Assembly: GCA_965662645.1 (NCBI GenBank)
Contig: CBFIII010000006.1
Coordinates: forward strand, 1 to 64,000
DNA from: UBA5342 sp965662645
Lineage (GTDB): Bacteria; Bacteroidota; Bacteroidia; Bacteroidales; UBA5342
Direction of reading: 5' to 3'
DNA: 64,000 nucleotides
Within the stretch, counting starts at the first letter, position 1; each line of letters opens with the position of its first letter. Position numbers and translations under genes: made by a program. Of the stretch, positions 20,401-27,409 are shown one piece after another. Under the pieces are notes generated by a model. It was not told where the DNA came from. It did no database searches and worked only from the letters and a program-made list of their open reading frames with translations.

Positions 20401-21102
20401 AGGCTTAGTACTGGTCACCTTAGTACCATTATAATCGTTTATATCGTAATTAGCCTCTAGTGCGTTGGCATAGATCGCTCCTAGTGCATAACTCTCATTC
20501 TTATTTAAGGTAACAGAGAATGTGTTAGAGCCCTGACCATCCCACTTAACACGCGGATTACTAAAAGTAATACGGGTATTATCAAAAGTAGCCATTACGG
20601 TAAGAAATTGTGCTCTACCGTAAATATTACCATAGTCACCAAAAATATGCCCCGAATAAAACTCTTGCCCCAAAGCTGTCGCCCCCTTGCATGTGAGCAC
20701 ATCACCTTGATAATTTGAACGTTGATAAATGGCAGCAAAAAATGATTTTTCGCCTTCTAACATAAAACCATCATCGGACAAAACTCTATTAATACCATTT
20801 TCATTAACGACCCCCGTAGGATTATTCGCTGAAGAAAACCCACTACCTAAATGAACCAAACGCGGTAGATCTTTTGATACAGAAATAGTTTTATAAAGGG
20901 TTGTTCCGCGATAAATAGAAACATTAAAAGCGGTCGTTTCTTGCGTGGACAATACAATCCACTGATTTTTTACGCTACTAGAAGCAGCTTGCGGTGCAAA
21001 AAAGGGAGGAATATAATGCACCTTATCCAACTGTGCAAAAGCACTCAATCCATAAAAGCTTAACACAAAAATCAAAAAACACTTTAATGAAAAATTTTTC
21101 AA
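11482..21102 (-). CDS. Giant secreted tandem-repeat protein (IgGFc-binding-like, Calx-beta, cadherin-like repeats)
   Basis: The gene encodes 3206 residues. Order: signal peptide 1-23 (cut after AFAQ); an IgGFc-binding-protein-like head, about 25-465 (pattern VHYIPPFF, then NQWIVLSTQE); an Ig/PKD-like domain, about 465-535 (YIWYFDNEII...GQYRVSGTTSCG); Calx-beta-type domains, about 540-865, each ending in a 'IxDDD/NDN' strand; then about 18 repeats of roughly 95 residues to about 2500, each opening 'VND.P.A.DD...DED....VL.ND.D' (tandem-95/cadherin-like). From about 1695 to 2270 two repeat types alternate strictly three times (NDVPVSHDD type and NESPLL type). The rest is Ig-like modules, and the last 80 residues resemble a degenerate T9SS sorting tail (YEIYSLNGELLKSG, then GLYLIRFS) without the usual PNP motif. 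The likely role is a surface or matrix adhesin; Asp-rich loops suggest calcium binding. It is a single gene with a good promoter. Confidence 0.9.
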   Translation of the reverse strand: MKNFSLKCFLIFVLSFYGLSAFAQLDKVHYIPPFFAPQAASSSVKNQWIVLSTQETTAFNVSIYRGTTLYKTISVSKDLPRLVHLGSGFSSANNPTGVVNENGINRVLSDDGFMLEGEKSFFAAIYQRSNYQGDVLTCKGATALGQEFYSGHIFGDYGNIYGRAQFLTVMATFDNTRITFSNPRVKWDGQGSNTFSVTLNKNESYALGAIYANALEANYDINDYNGTKVTSTKPIAVNTGSWMGSANTGNQQDIGIDQLVPQNFVGKKYIAVKGYGTDRGEKVIVVATKANTQLFVNDTLEHTFLQSGEYYVVNSDEYNSTTNNVSIESSENVYLFQTLSGKYSDVSVGMCFIPPLSCLSNREVNISYANLIGAPVLNIITELGATVTINGSVVTHTPQVVVGNPDWVTFRLDSTDIAEYTTSVDAFEIISTSAINAALAFQSGSIGGAGFFSGFGVSPQLLVIPTLEGTEACYPNNAVLQADGYDSYIWYFDNEIIEGQNEALLIPSKTGQYRVSGTTSCGTTKASDPFILKTCLSMEGGGEYLEDAGDVMIKLRLGLPSDDDVTYWYRTVALDGGATEGRDYEAKTGIGVMPAGSTEDSLFISILDDEADEADSEGFLFEIYFADNATVQNDILTFTIIDNDNAPTIKIMGNVNITEGEGAASVAIAKIGDTENEVTVDYYTTDLSAIAGTHYEETKGTLTFLADEYLKSVRIPLIDNDDLNDRRILSFHIVNVVNADVGVDSAKVTIYDDDVASANVAFMPTTTEEVEEGEELWLNIQLSEKVAVDVTFDISVEYYTADSNDVVFNGPIACRIDSGQIEFNLYVPTIDDRFNEDDEYLSFVMSNVENAVPGQMSSSYTILNNDFTPELLPDNFSSKEDVSFSGSVIANDITLGDAPVVITFTPPLIGEFTDLGLGTFSFMPPLDFSGAVHFTYQVKDATNDSASANVQILVEQVNDVPVAHNDTVTTDEDTPFNIYPLGNDEDIDGTGISVESVYDNKLGAAIPKNSYINYQPYRNVNGLDVLNYEIKDTEGDPSFAKIYVTVRPVNDVPLAYDDTYRLDEDASTTTLDVLQNDDDQDASGLTIKRLYNVTGGTAQLVNNKVEYTLDANFWGNATISYTMQDGEGDSASATAYIEVVGANDYPVANDDYYYIDEDNDLLLMLLSNDVDDDQRGLTLSRLNDPLYGELDQIAGQWMYSPNQDFCGLDSFRYFIEDWNNDMAFAWATINVNCINEAPRALADTFVLNEDAPMTVFDVMQNDEDPDHSGVTLIAVFDVSGGDAIISNQKIEYSLTPNYSGIAGFSYVLQDGENDLDTVAVHIVVLPLNDSPIANNDTLVVREDSVFVLDVLANDEDVDFGGLIVESFTKPQHGGVAENGGIVTYIPTDNYCGQDSFMYIIADKEGDKDLAWVYISVSCVNDVPLALADSFMIQEDDLTTEFNVLQNDKDFDNSGLLLSQIYGVIGGSAYVFNHHIYFKPQANFFGDASLHYVIVDGENDKDTAEVHIYVLAGNDYPVAYDDSYTLNEDTFIVLSLFSNDVDVDRNGLLLDSLGLPQNGVVRDSAGVVTYIPEANYYGVDSFMYVVRDAEADRAYAWARFTILGVNDSPVALLDSIWVSEDKATIFYPLINDLDPDMTGISVFSLGSPVNGNVTLNVGVCSYKSNVNYNGLDSLFYTISDAQGDKSTAKLIFTVTPVNDYPLAYDDYVLATEDLDLFINPLINDTDVEDIVPKTFVIHQEPILGSYELVSGQIKYSPYSNLWGQDTISYVAKDSYHAVSNIARIIITIDSVNESPILSDYHHNLDEDFSDTTSVLLLAFDPDFSGLNLVSADDGAHGKTSLWGDKVIYTPDSNYYGNDIVSYRVKDGEGDVTIAQINYAIFPVNDVPVSHDDVVNGDEDTELIFNPLLNDVDVEESTLTDYTIIKEPALGSYTLDGVDIHYLPNSNLWGNDTMSYVVRDSNRAVSGIAFIYITVDSVNESPLLINMTSSFDEDFVDTTDVLAFAEDPDFSGLTLVSTSNPKHGDVTVSGDDVIYSPELNYYGADTLTYFVKDGEGDTSEAILSYIIFPINDAPVSYDDVVFTNEDVALLFSPLANDSDAEEAILKDISILQKPHMGSYEVINGQVNYIPHANMWGKDTMTYIVSDSVKASSGVATIYITVDSVNESPLLSDVHINIDEDNKDTIDVLLYAESPDFSVLTLHAPHVELPVGAGAPILNYYAKNGEITLWNNQLIYAPKQDFYGRDSLIYVVEDGEGDEAEALLTIDVLSVNDAPVAVNDFYTNVIGGVKDSAQVYLAVTENDSDVDEIPMQGRVTVDSLPLYGTLSFTADKLSIIYTPDSSFIGYDSLSYRVQDTLSAASNSAWVTILTDSFNYQPRAVNDSIVLDEDASISFNPMANDWDVQGDSLWPTVDDLVPNAGPFDVMNIKHGYVELINDTTWKYYPNPNFYGLDSGYYQANDLKGGKKTAKLRFDVRSVNDIPIVTVLQPEIFYVENSGWQNLYNNLEVKDVDSDTLYKAELWISPADQNLYSLDVAALSWVRIVKDSSLNVDKLTLIGNNTSVFVLQKMLNNVKFRNTSDNDSFTRDVKLVVWDTPTSFSDTLYTRVFINPLNDAPSNTVRPTLSGIFLPDSIISVDYGQWVDPDGVITLSHQWMQKDLDGNISKVPVSLISDKDLLIEESLENSIIWCEVYATDNGFPLPAKEIMNLTDTLLPFNYRPTGLSIDNDTIMRTMISGQVIGGLSAIDIDAGQHYTYTLTSGLDSFYIVDDMLYIDTAAYVFDTDVISVGIEVSDDGPAKLSKEVTLSFVIVNDLMPFMEEGYPKIKEIYGESVEVWIKTDKPGRALYDVFTLEDFNAGPNSVLRYATEMTANSPVVLSVDSLVSQVDYMTLITLVDTSGMHYSETYELPFQTLDINGPQFLSSTPRVIRSGIDSVVFAVRLDEVAKLFYQVNENDTMYFADSLSVDTAAITSDSLQMLDQSLMYYFTLDSLQSQMRYDIAFYAVDTLRNFSSVSNFQFSTQDTIIPQFKLGYPILDEVIGSRINYQVHFTEGGTALVRLRNNYMTTTDFSTTDELGIYDDQLSISEDSLMHIKSPELSLDGVYLLDIQLVDSAGNKSEVKTLSFHYPGPFELEINSNILYQQEELSFSVLSVETQYEIYSLNGELLKSGTVSQLEDTISFDFNDEGLYLIRFSTPNDSKSYKIVKVGYPRP

Positions 21103-21184
21103 GGCCTAATTTTTTTAATGATTAAAAATAGAATTAACACCAATAGCTAAACGTTATCTTTAATTTGTAATTAGTATAACCGAA

Positions 21185-21216
21185 CAAACATAGCCTATTT
21201 TCCCATCATTTCAAAA
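21185..21216 (-). promoter_or_regulatory. Promoter of the giant-protein gene
   Basis: On the minus strand TTTTG is followed after 19 bases by TATGTTTG, matching TTTG-N19-TAnnTTTG. It lies 83 bp upstream of the start codon at 21102, giving a leader of about 75 bases. Confidence 0.7.
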
Positions 21217-21559
21217 CTCCCTAAAAAACAGTCAGTTCACACGCACACGTTTTCACTAAGCTGACCTAAATTACAGTTGTTTATGTTGTTAATTTTTCCA
21301 CCCATCATATTGATAATCAAACAATAAAATACAAATTTAGATAATGAATTAGTGCGTATTTTGGGGCAACGAAGAAACTCCTAAAAACGCTACAAACAGA
21401 TTAATGATATTTATATTTGTCTTAGCGGATGGTTCAATTTACGAGGAGTATTATATTACTAATAGCATCTGATTCAGACAACAGAATTACATTTAATAGA
21501 ACATAAAAGAACCTTAATTAATCCACGCAACTTAAGATAGTTTCTTAAAAAAACATTTG

Positions 21560-21567
21560 TATTTTTG
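21560..21567 (+). promoter_or_regulatory. -7 box of the marR-type gene
   Basis: TATTTTTG fits TAnnTTTG. Initiation about seven bases downstream leaves a very short leader before the ATG at 21584. It overlaps the alternative upstream TTG start (21557), which argues against that start. The region 21217-21559 holds no gene; a second orphan box, TATATTTG, lies at 21412-21419. Confidence 0.55.
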
Positions 21568-21583
21568 CGAAAACGTTTTAAAA

Positions 21584-22069
21584 ATGGATACTACAGATAT
21601 TTTAATCAAAATCAGAAAAATTGTTCGCTCAGTAGATATAGAATCAAAAAAGATTCAAAAAGAATATGGCGTAAGTATTCCGCAAGCCTTATGTTTAAAT
21701 TTCCTCCATGCATCAGACAATTACCAAGCCACTCAAAGTGATATAAAGAAATTCTTGAACTTAAATTCAAGTACAGTAAGCGGTATTATTACCCGACTTG
21801 AGAAAAAAGGTTTTTTAGCTCGTTTACCCAAATCGGGCGACAAAAGAGTCGTTAATATAGCTTTAACCTCAACAGGTAATAAATTATTAGGCACCTTACC
21901 ATCACTTCTACACGAACAATTATCACAAAAACTTCAGAAATTAAACGACGCAGAATTAACAAAAGTAGAAGACAGTTTAGAAACTCTTATTCAACTCTTA
22001 AATATAGAGAAAGTTGACGCCTCACCTATGATAGCCTTAAACATTATTGCAGAACGCATTAACGACTAA
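21584..22069 (+). CDS. MarR family transcriptional regulator
   Basis: The 161-residue product has the MarR winged-helix layout: a dimer helix (MDTTDILIKIRKIVRSVDIES), a helix-turn-helix around residues 55-80 (TQSDIKKFLNLNSSTVSGIITRLEKKG), a wing with LARLPKSGDKRVVNIALTSTG, and C-terminal dimer helices. In this phylum a MarR protein of this kind is often found in front of porin plus glycine betaine transporter genes, as it is here, so it is a good candidate for their regulator, responding to osmotic or ionic state. The start at 21584 follows a promoter box by 16 bp; the longer frame from TTG 21557 would include the promoter. Confidence 0.88.
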   Translation: MDTTDILIKIRKIVRSVDIESKKIQKEYGVSIPQALCLNFLHASDNYQATQSDIKKFLNLNSSTVSGIITRLEKKGFLARLPKSGDKRVVNIALTSTGNKLLGTLPSLLHEQLSQKLQKLNDAELTKVEDSLETLIQLLNIEKVDASPMIALNIIAERIND

Positions 22070-22163
22070 CAATCCCCCTCTAAATAACACCAACAAATAG
22101 CCATTCATTACTTTAATTATTCAATTAAACCAGAATAATCTAAGATTTCTTGTTTCATTTTTG

Positions 22164-22171
22164 TACTTTTG
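22164..22171 (+). promoter_or_regulatory. Candidate -7 box in front of the osmoprotection locus
   Basis: TACTTTTG fits TAnnTTTG, although no good -33 TTG is seen. If used, transcription would start near 22178 and the porin gene would have a leader of about 358 bases that contains the structured region 22198-22291. Confidence 0.4.
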
Positions 22172-22197
22172 TTCGCACAGAAACTAATTTGGGACTT

Positions 22198-22291
22198 GTT
22201 GAAATGGTCTTAGGATACATTGTCAATAAAAGAATTAAAGCTAACTCTAACGAGTAGAGCGGCTTTGTTATTATACCACTACCATTTCAAC
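22198..22291 (+). promoter_or_regulatory. Structured leader candidate upstream of the porin/betaine transporter genes
   Basis: A perfect 11-bp inverted repeat (GTTGAAATGGT at 22198 and ACCATTTCAAC at 22281) encloses a second stem, AAAGC / GCTTT (22237-22266), with an inner hairpin ACTC-TAAC-GAGT (22244-22255). Downstream (22340-22380) come further self-complementary words (ATTGACAAT matching ATTGTCAAT at 22219; two TGTACA sites). The nested arrangement suggests a folded RNA rather than a terminator, since no T-run follows. It could be a cis-regulator or a small RNA. It matches no riboswitch class I know. Confidence 0.45.
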
Positions 22292-22535
22292 GGAAAAGGC
22301 TCCAATTTAAAGTGCAAAACACAAAAAGGGGAATCAAAATATGATTGACAATAATGTACAACATAAGATTGTACATAACATGAATAAAGAACTATTGCCA
22401 TTAAAAAGAGAAAGAATAGTATCAATCTTTTATTATAACCAAAATATAAAAATTGATATTAAAAAAACTCACCTATCCATTACAACTCTAATAACAAGTT
22501 AGAGTTTATTTTTAAAACCAATAATACAAATACGA

Positions 22536-23750
22536 ATGCAATTAAAAAAAAGTTTAATAGCTTTAGGTTTATTATTATCTATAGCGATTAGTGCTCAAGA
22601 AGAAAATGAAGATTTCGTGAAAATTGGAGGAGCTCTCCGCTTTAACATTTTTTCTAAAAGCTGGGTGGACAGCAAAAAACAACCAGAAGTAACCATTGAT
22701 ACTTGGCGTCTTAACGTAACAGCACGTAAGAAAGGTATCGATCTTAATTTCGAATACCGTTTTTACCCTACTTACGATACCCATTTTATGAAACAAGGAT
22801 GGCTTGGTTATGGTATTACTGACGATATTTATGTTAAAGTCGGTGTTTCTCAAGTTCCTTTTGGTATTACTAAGTATGCCTCGCATTCTTGGTGGTTTCA
22901 GGGGGCTTATTACGTAGGATTAGAAGACGATTATGACATGGGTATTAAGTTTGATATCTCATCGATCGAAAATCTAGACTTAAGCTTTGCGTATTACCGT
23001 CAGTCAGAACCAGAAGGACCTTATGATGGTCAAATTACTTATGGAAATTCTGGCCCTGGGCGTTATGCTTATGACTTAGTACCTACTACTGGTTCATCTA
23101 ATAGAGAATTAAATCACTTTAATGCGCGTGGTGCTTATCATCTCAATGAGAACGTAGAAGTGGGATTAAGTGCTCAGGTAGGACAAAATTTTAATAGTGT
23201 TTTAAACGACTCTGAACTATCAACGGCTTTTGCACTTCATACAGTTATGGATTTCGGTGGTTTCAACTTTAAGGGAGAGATTACTCAGTACAACTATGCC
23301 GCAAAAGATGATAAAGGTGTTGATTTAGAAATCGTTTCGATGGGAGCTTATGGTTCTACTTATGAAGTAGCAACTGAAGCTAGAATGTATATGGCAGGAT
23401 TGGCTTATACCATTCCAGTAGAACTGGGGCCAATTAGTAGCATTCAGGCTTACGTCGATTATACCTATACCGACAAGATGAATGATAACTTTACAGATAT
23501 GCAACATTTAATCCCTGGTTTTCTTATTACTGCAGGTAATGTATATACTTACGTAGATTTTGCAATGGGTAAGAACCAGCCTTGGCTGACTCCTTCATTT
23601 GGCACAGGACTAGGTGAAGGTCAGCTTTATAGTGATGATGCGACTGATAAATATTATAACGCAGATGTTAACTTACAAGGAAAGCCTGTAACTATGGAAG
23701 ACTTAGTATGGGAAACGCGATTTAATATTAATATTGGCTACTATTTTTAG
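22536..23750 (+). CDS. Outer-membrane porin-like beta-barrel protein
   Basis: This 404-residue protein has a signal peptide (residues 1-20, cut after ISAQ), then an acidic start (EENEDFVKIGGALRFN). Alternating amphipathic strands follow and it ends in the aromatic residues GYYF, typical of outer-membrane barrels. The sequence resembles OprO/OprP-like porins of Bacteroidota (conserved VKIGGALRFN, GYGITDDIYVKVGVSQVPFGI, YYVGLEDDYDMGIK). It is placed between a MarR regulator and the betaine ABC transporter, with 218 bp before the ATPase gene, and probably allows entry of the osmolyte or its precursor through the outer membrane. That substrate is inferred only from context. Confidence 0.8.
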   Translation: MQLKKSLIALGLLLSIAISAQEENEDFVKIGGALRFNIFSKSWVDSKKQPEVTIDTWRLNVTARKKGIDLNFEYRFYPTYDTHFMKQGWLGYGITDDIYVKVGVSQVPFGITKYASHSWWFQGAYYVGLEDDYDMGIKFDISSIENLDLSFAYYRQSEPEGPYDGQITYGNSGPGRYAYDLVPTTGSSNRELNHFNARGAYHLNENVEVGLSAQVGQNFNSVLNDSELSTAFALHTVMDFGGFNFKGEITQYNYAAKDDKGVDLEIVSMGAYGSTYEVATEARMYMAGLAYTIPVELGPISSIQAYVDYTYTDKMNDNFTDMQHLIPGFLITAGNVYTYVDFAMGKNQPWLTPSFGTGLGEGQLYSDDATDKYYNADVNLQGKPVTMEDLVWETRFNINIGYYF

Positions 23751-23968
23751 TCGTTAAAAAGTGTATAGTAAGTCATGTCGTATAAGCTCCCGACAAAAGT
23801 AACTTTCTGTGTTCAAAAGTAAATAACCAAGTAATGTTGCCTTATAGAGCGAATTATTAGTAAGAATGTACAACCTGTATTTCGACAACGCACAGTAAGC
23901 ACTTAGTCGCCCAAAGCATTATCTATTGATACTGAATCGTTACAAGAAAAAAACATAAAAACAAACGA
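23751..23968 (+). other. Intergenic gap between porin and betaine ATPase genes
   Basis: The gap is 218 bp. No strong terminator or -7 box was identified, so the porin and transporter genes could be cotranscribed. It contains several GTCG/CGAC words but no long stem. Confidence 0.4.
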
Positions 23969-25210
23969 ATGGCAAATGAGGATTTCAAAATTGAAGTAAA
24001 AGATTTAACCTTAATATTTGGAAAAAATAAATCGCAGGCTTTAAAGATGCTCGAAGAAGGCAAAGGTAAAGCGGAGATATTAGAAAAAACAAAATGTACC
24101 GTAGGGGTTAACAAAGCTAATTTCCAAATTAAAAAGGAAGAGGTTTTTGTAATAATGGGACTTTCGGGCAGTGGAAAATCGACACTCATCAGGTGTTTAA
24201 ATCGATTGATAGAGCCAACAGCTGGAGATGTTATTATTAATGGCATCAATATAACGAAAGAATCGAACGAGAGTTTGCTTGAAACGCGCCGTACAGAGAT
24301 GAGTATGGTGTTTCAAAAGTTCGGTCTTCTTCCCCACCGTACAGTTCTTGAAAATGCCGCTTTTGGTCTCGAAATACGTGGCGAGGAGAAAGAGATACGC
24401 TTACAAAAGGCGCAGGAAGCTCTTGATGTGGTAGGCTTGCAAGGCTTCGAACATCAAAACCCATCGCAACTCTCAGGAGGTATGCAGCAGCGTGTAGGTT
24501 TGGCACGTGCTTTAGCCAACAACCCTGAAGTCCTTTTGATGGATGAGGCTTTTTCAGCATTAGACCCCTTGATAAAATCGGATATGCAAGATGAACTGCT
24601 CGATTTACAAGACAAATTGCATAAAACGATTGTGTTCATTACGCATGATTTAGATGAAGCCATCAAACTGGGCGATCGCATTGCCATAATGAAAGATGGT
24701 GTAATAGAACAAATAGGTACTGCCGAAGACATCCTGAACAACCCTGCCAGTGAATATGTAGAAGCTTTTGTAGAGAAGGTTGATCGAAAATCTATTATTA
24801 CGGCAGGTACACTTATGTTTGAAAAACCCACTGTGGTTCAACTAGAGAAAGAAGGTCCGGGTTCAATTATCAGAAAAATGCGCTCAACAGCTCTCGATGC
24901 GCTTCCTGTTATTGACAAACAACGCATCTTCATTGGTTTTATTTGGTTACCGCAAGTACTCAAAGCCGAAAAACTCAATAAAAATACGATTGAAGATTTT
25001 ATTACCACCACCTGTCCTAGTGTCTATGAAGAATATACTGTAGAAGAAATGTTACCACTTATCACAGGGACAAAATCACCCATTGCAGTGGTGAATAGAG
25101 AAAATGGCAAATTGAAGGGAGTCATATCCCAAACCTCTCTGGTTATTGAAGCTACCCGCTTTAATAAAAAAGAAATTATAGAATTAAAAGAACAAGCAAA
25201 AGAACAATAA
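23969..25210 (+). CDS. proV: Glycine betaine/proline ABC transporter, ATP-binding subunit
   Basis: This 413-residue ATPase of the OpuAA/ProV type has the N-terminal family extension (LTLIFGKNKSQALKMLEEGK), Walker A GLSGSGKST (about residues 65-73), Q-loop region MVFQKFGLLPHRTV, signature LSGGMQQRVGLA, Walker B VLLMDEAFSALDPL and the switch His in FITHDLDEA. The C-terminal 130 residues hold two CBS-like segments, which in OpuA sense ionic strength together with the membrane. It begins a tight three-gene operon: the permease ATG is 1 bp after its stop. It powers import of glycine betaine or related osmolytes. The symbol proV is used for family, not proven substrate. Confidence 0.93.
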   Translation: MANEDFKIEVKDLTLIFGKNKSQALKMLEEGKGKAEILEKTKCTVGVNKANFQIKKEEVFVIMGLSGSGKSTLIRCLNRLIEPTAGDVIINGINITKESNESLLETRRTEMSMVFQKFGLLPHRTVLENAAFGLEIRGEEKEIRLQKAQEALDVVGLQGFEHQNPSQLSGGMQQRVGLARALANNPEVLLMDEAFSALDPLIKSDMQDELLDLQDKLHKTIVFITHDLDEAIKLGDRIAIMKDGVIEQIGTAEDILNNPASEYVEAFVEKVDRKSIITAGTLMFEKPTVVQLEKEGPGSIIRKMRSTALDALPVIDKQRIFIGFIWLPQVLKAEKLNKNTIEDFITTTCPSVYEEYTVEEMLPLITGTKSPIAVVNRENGKLKGVISQTSLVIEATRFNKKEIIELKEQAKEQ

Positions 25211-25211
25211 G

Positions 25212-26087
25212 ATGACGAAATTTATTGATATAGGACAATATGTTGAAAGTGGAGTGAATTGGCTTACCGATAATTTTGATGGTGTATTTAACTTCATCAA
25301 AGTCGTTGGTAATGGTTTTATTGGAGGCTTTGAATGGTTGTTATTAAGCATTCCATTTTATGTTATCATTCTACTTTTCACTATTTTGGCTTACATAAAA
25401 GTAGGTCGTGGTGTGGCTTTATTTACCGCTTTAGGTTTAACCTTAATCTACCTGCTTGGTTTTTGGGTGGAAACGATTGAGACCTTAGCACTTATCTTTG
25501 TTTCCACTATCATTGCCTTATCGCATGCTATTCCTTTGGGAATATGGGCAGCCAAGAAACCTACGGCCAATAAGATAATACGCCCTATTCTAGACCTTAT
25601 GCAAACCATGCCGGCCTTTGTCTATCTGATACCAGCCGTCTTGTTTTTCAGCATAGGAAAGCTACCTGGTGCCTTTGCAACGGTGATTTTCGCTATGCCA
25701 CCAGCCGTTCGCTTAACGACCTTAGGCATACAGCAAGTACCCGCAGACGTGGTGGAAGCCGCACGAGCTTTTGGTGCTACCAATAAACAAATACTTGTAA
25801 AGGTAGAACTTCCTTTAGCTACAAAAACCATCTTAGCAGGCGTCAATCAAACCATTATGATGGCATTATCTATGGTCGTGATTGCTGGAATGATAGCCGC
25901 AGGTGGTTTAGGCGAAAAAGTACTGGAAGGTATTAATAACTTAAATATTGGCCTTGGTTTCGAGAGCGGTTTTGCTGTCGTTATATTGGCTATTATTCTT
26001 GACCGTATTACACAAGCTTTAGGACAAAAAGGCAATAATGAAAAATTAAATAACCTAAAATTAAAATTTAAAAAGACTAACAATTAA
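25212..26087 (+). CDS. proW: Glycine betaine/proline ABC transporter, permease subunit
   Basis: This 291-residue integral membrane protein has five to seven hydrophobic segments. The binding-protein-dependent transport signature is near residues 178-200: VVEAARAFGATNKQILVKVELP, the EAA loop that docks with the ATPase. The N-terminal 40 residues before the first segment are amphipathic (QYVESGVNWLTDNFDGVFNFI), as in ProW/OpuAB. The gene sits 1 bp after the ATPase gene and 11 bp before the binding-protein gene. Function: membrane channel of the betaine importer. Confidence 0.93.
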   Translation: MTKFIDIGQYVESGVNWLTDNFDGVFNFIKVVGNGFIGGFEWLLLSIPFYVIILLFTILAYIKVGRGVALFTALGLTLIYLLGFWVETIETLALIFVSTIIALSHAIPLGIWAAKKPTANKIIRPILDLMQTMPAFVYLIPAVLFFSIGKLPGAFATVIFAMPPAVRLTTLGIQQVPADVVEAARAFGATNKQILVKVELPLATKTILAGVNQTIMMALSMVVIAGMIAAGGLGEKVLEGINNLNIGLGFESGFAVVILAIILDRITQALGQKGNNEKLNNLKLKFKKTNN

Positions 26088-26098
26088 AAATTAAGAAT

Positions 26099-26968
26099 AT
26101 GAAAATTAGAATTTTACTATTAGCAGTACTGACTCTTGCATTGAGTAGCTGTAATTCTGGAAAAAAGAAAGCAAAAGACAATAAAAAAGAAATTACAATG
26201 GCCTACGTAGATGGTTGGGCTTCAGGTGTAGCCATGACTCACGTTGCTCAAGTTATATTAGAGCAAAACGGTTATAAAGTAAACACTAAAGCAGCTGCTG
26301 TCGATTTAATTTATGCTTCTATGGCACAGGGCGATGTTGATGTTTTTATGGAAGCTTGGTTGCCTGTTACACATAAATCTAAAGTCGCTAAATTTGGTGA
26401 TAAACTAGTCAGCTTAAATGTTAATACCGATGAAGCACGTATTGGTTTGGTGGTTCCACAATATGTCACTATTAATACTATCGCAGAGCTAAATGATGTC
26501 GCTGACAAATTTGATGGAAAAATTATTGGGATTGAAAGAGGTGCTGGTATTACAAGCAAAACGGATATTGCGATTAAAGAATATGGCTTAACGAATATGG
26601 AGCAATTAAACTCTTCGGGTGTAGCTATGCTAAGTGAATTGACAAAAGCAATAAAAGAAAATCGCTGGGTTGTAGTTGCAGGTTGGGCTCCTCACTGGAA
26701 ATTTGGTCGTTATGATCTTAAGTTTTTGGATGATCCTAAGAATATATATGGAGAAGCTGAGCATATCGAGACATTTGCACGTGCTACATATCTAGAAGAA
26801 GACCCTTGGGCTGTTCAATTTTTCAAGAACTTTCATTTAACCAAATCAGAAGCTGGCGAAATACTTGACTTTTTTAATCAAGGAGATAGTGACAGACACG
26901 AAATAGCTAAAAATTGGGTAGCTAAACACCAAGACATCGTAAATCGTTGGTTGCCAAAATCTGAATAA
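26099..26968 (+). CDS. proX: Glycine betaine ABC transporter, substrate-binding lipoprotein
   Basis: The 289-residue protein has a lipobox LSSCNS (Cys at residue 18) followed by a Lys-rich tether (GKKKAKDNKKE). The rest is the OpuAC/ProX fold: start of the first lobe ITMAYVDGWASGVAMTHV, the hinge strand DVFMEAWLPVTHK, IGIERGAGITSKT, and VVAGWAPHWKFGRYDLKFLDDPK, where aromatic residues cage the trimethylammonium head group. It completes the operon, and a strong terminator follows about 75 bp after its stop. Lipid anchoring to the inner-membrane outer face is expected for the ABC system. Confidence 0.93.
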   Translation: MKIRILLLAVLTLALSSCNSGKKKAKDNKKEITMAYVDGWASGVAMTHVAQVILEQNGYKVNTKAAAVDLIYASMAQGDVDVFMEAWLPVTHKSKVAKFGDKLVSLNVNTDEARIGLVVPQYVTINTIAELNDVADKFDGKIIGIERGAGITSKTDIAIKEYGLTNMEQLNSSGVAMLSELTKAIKENRWVVVAGWAPHWKFGRYDLKFLDDPKNIYGEAEHIETFARATYLEEDPWAVQFFKNFHLTKSEAGEILDFFNQGDSDRHEIAKNWVAKHQDIVNRWLPKSE

Positions 26969-27043
26969 AGGCCACCTCTACCTACAAACTGCGAGGAACA
27001 AACCACACCAAGAGGGATTCAATCAGTAGGTATTTTAGAATAT

Positions 27044-27087
27044 AAAAAAGGAAGGAACATTTCGTAAGAAATTCCTTCCTTTTTTTG
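27044..27087 (+). terminator. Rho-independent terminator of the betaine transporter operon
   Basis: AAGGAAGGAA pairs with TTCCTTCCTT across a 14-base loop, preceded by A residues and followed by a run of T. The stretch from here to the next gene (27088-27309) holds only a small ATACT/AGTAT hairpin near 27220 and no gene. Confidence 0.92.
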
Positions 27088-27309
27088 TTTTCGGACTCCC
27101 TCATCTCAACTCTGAATGCTATGAAAAGGTATTCATCTTTATCAATCACACTATACCGTTCAGATGCAAAAAAATACTGCTCAAACGAAGTGAGATCTCG
27201 ACATTAAAAATTTATATACTTCGTAGTATTTATGTCGCAGCTAAGCTACGTTATTCATACCTAAAACAAGAAATCAATCAACAAACAGAAGCTTTCATTC
27301 AAGACACAC

Positions 27310-27340
27310 TTGATGAGTGAAAATACTTTCTCTATATTTG
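27310..27340 (+). promoter_or_regulatory. Promoter of the TIGR01777 oxidoreductase gene
   Basis: TTG (27310-27312), 20 bases, then TATATTTG (27333-27340), matching the Bacteroidota consensus. It lies 70 bp upstream of the start codon. Confidence 0.65.
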
Positions 27341-27409
27341 AGGTCTTATAACCAACAGTTTAACATTTTATTGTAAAAACGAAGCTTACAAAACAATCTT
27401 AAAAAGATA

